Source: Kiritimatiellia bacterium (GTDB taxonomy: Bacteria > Verrucomicrobiota > Kiritimatiellia > RFP12 > DVOR01). From it: a stretch of DNA of 15,060 nt. Every line of letters begins with the position of its first letter. Within the stretch, counting starts at the first letter, position 1. The DNA lies in NCBI GenBank assembly GCA_017457555.1, contig JAFTHG010000256.1, positions 1 through 15,060 of the forward strand, in the 5' to 3' direction. The notes under the pieces were generated by a model. That model saw only the letters and a list, made by a program, of their open reading frames with translations. It was not told the DNA's origin and did no database searches. The position numbers were made by a program, and so were the translations under genes. Positions 14,655 to 15,060 of the stretch are shown here, piece after piece.

Positions 14655-14762
14655 ACAAAAAAAATCGCACTGATTGCTCAATACGATTCACCGCTTATAA
14701 CCTGAAAAACTGGACTGCTTCCACTTGCCAAGGCGAAATCCATACGCTGCGCAAATGAAAAA
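14655..14762. other. Convergent spacer between sctU and tRNA-Val
   Basis: These 108 bases separate two converging units. I see no coding frame and no GC-rich hairpin with a T run on the + strand to end the T3SS operon. The only terminator-like structure reads on the - strand and is listed separately. The tRNA-Val CCA end is followed on the - strand directly by five T residues (14758-14762). Confidence 0.5.
14657..14688 (-). terminator. Possible weak intrinsic terminator of the tRNA unit
   Basis: Read on the - strand, AATCG (14688-14684) can pair with CGATT (14667-14663). The palindrome ATTGAGCAAT lies between the arms, and the downstream arm runs into a tract of T residues (complement of the A run at 14657-14664). 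The stem is short and rich in A and T, so this is a weak candidate. It lies about 75 bases beyond the tRNA-Val 3' end. Confidence 0.3.
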
Positions 14763-14839
14763 TGGTGGGCTGTGCTGGACTCGAACCAGCGACCCCTACC
14801 GTGTGAAGGTAGTGCTCTAACCAACTGAGCTAACAGCCC
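14763..14839 (-). tRNA. tRNA-Val, anticodon CAC
   Basis: The - strand folds into a complete cloverleaf. Acceptor arms GGGCTGT and ACAGCCC pair perfectly. The D arm is GCTC/GAGC. The anticodon arm is CTACC/GGTAG around the loop TTCACAC. The T arm is GCTGG/CCAGC around TTCGAGT. The discriminator is A, and the 3' CCA is encoded (14763-14765 on the + strand read TGG). The anticodon CAC, at 14803-14805, reads the valine codon GTG. It lies three bases downstream of tRNA-Gly, so the two are surely transcribed together. Its 3' end points at the T3SS cluster, 108 bases from the sctU stop. Confidence 0.97.
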
Positions 14840-14842
14840 TTA

Positions 14843-14916
14843 TGGAGCGGGCGAAGGGAATCGAACCCTCGTAAGAAGCATGGGAAGCTCCTATTCTGCC
14901 ATTGAATTACGCCCGC
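14843..14916 (-). tRNA. tRNA-Gly, anticodon CCC
   Basis: This is a complete cloverleaf on the - strand. The acceptor arm is GCGGGCG/CGCCCGC and the D arm ATTC/GAAT. The anticodon arm GGAGC/GCTTC has one G-T pair and the loop TTCCCAT. The T arm GAGGG/CCCTT, also with one G-T pair, surrounds TTCGATT. Position 73 is T, as usual for glycine tRNAs, and the CCA is encoded (14843-14845 on the + strand read TGG). The anticodon CCC, at 14882-14884, reads GGG. It is the first gene of a two-tRNA unit, with tRNA-Val(CAC) three bases downstream. Confidence 0.97.
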
Positions 14917-14929
14917 AGAAGTGCCGATA

Positions 14930-14958
14930 AAGATAGCACAAAGCCCCCACAAAAGCAA
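14930..14958 (-). promoter_or_regulatory. Probable sigma-70 type promoter of the tRNA-Gly/tRNA-Val unit
   Basis: On the - strand TTGCTT (14958-14953) is followed after exactly 17 bases by TATCTT (14935-14930), which ends 13 bases before the tRNA-Gly 5' end. The boxes match the TTGACA and TATAAT consensus at three and four of six positions. Spacing and placement are good, so I think this is the promoter, though the match is partial. Confidence 0.5.
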
Positions 14959-15060
14959 TAAAATTATCACAAAAGGCACATCTTTGGTTCAGTATCCACA
15001 CTAATTGCAATGCTAAACCGTCCACGCACCCTCCTCGGCTGTACCCCATCCTACAGCTGC
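14959..15060. other. Upstream flank of the tRNA unit, no gene seen
   Basis: No convincing reading frame on either strand. GCTGTA (15038-15043) and TACAGC (15052-15057) form a small inverted repeat at the window edge, with no T run visible. It may belong to a feature beyond the window. Confidence 0.4.

Noticed and set aside
15038..15057. Inverted repeat GCTGTA/TACAGC near the window edge as a terminator
   Set aside because: No T run follows on either strand within view, and only a six-base stem is present, so it could be chance.
1..15060. CRISPR arrays, insertion sequences or long direct repeats
   Set aside because: No repeated unit, transposase-like frame or spaced repeat was seen. The window is almost fully taken up by the T3SS genes and two tRNAs.

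Overview
This window is an almost complete non-flagellar type III secretion system (T3SS, injectisome) locus. Nineteen genes lie head to tail on the + strand from base 3 to base 14654, followed by a small tandem tRNA unit on the - strand. The host must be Gram-negative: there is a lipoprotein inner-membrane ring subunit (SctJ) and a needle, rod and export apparatus. Start sites carry strong AGGAGG-type ribosome binding sites, and base composition looks moderate, roughly 50-55% GC by eye. The species cannot be fixed from the sequence. A tRNA-Val with anticodon CAC argues against a close relative of E. coli, which has only GAC and UAC valine tRNAs. Gene content recalls Ysc-type and chlamydia-type systems, so a PVC-group, deltaproteobacterial or other non-enteric host is possible. 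That is a guess.

Layout. Bases 3-1450 hold the gatekeeper SctW (cut at its 5' end by the window edge) and a small SycN-like chaperone. Bases 1463-3553 encode the export gate SctV. After an 84-base gap come SctD (inner ring), an SctE-like small protein, the needle SctF and an SctG-like co-chaperone. A 76-base gap with small hairpins follows, then inner rod SctI, lipoprotein ring SctJ, SctK, SctL, ATPase SctN, stalk SctO, ruler SctP, C-ring SctQ, and the export core SctR, SctS, SctT, SctU. Most junctions overlap or lie within a few bases, so this is very probably one operon or a few overlapping transcription units.

How the genes work together. SctR, S, T, U and V form the membrane export gate. 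SctD and SctJ form the inner-membrane rings around it. SctQ, SctK, SctL, SctN and SctO form the cytoplasmic sorting platform and ATPase. SctI and SctF make the rod and needle. SctE and SctG would hold SctF monomers before export. SctP measures needle length and, with SctU, switches substrate class. SctW and its chaperone hold back effectors until contact.

The order W-chaperone-V-D-E-F-G-I-J-K-L-N-O-P-Q-R-S-T-U is the Yersinia Ysc order with three blocks joined and trimmed. No yscH lies between G and I, no yscX or yscY lies before V, and YopN and TyeA are one gene. The outer-membrane secretin SctC, the translocators, effectors and regulators are not in the window and would have to be encoded elsewhere.

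Bases 14655-15060 hold a short convergent spacer, tRNA-Val(CAC) and tRNA-Gly(CCC) on the - strand, and a plausible promoter for them. The 3' end of tRNA-Val faces the T3SS cluster, the geometry expected if the cluster entered at that tRNA gene. No integrase or repeat inside the window proves it.
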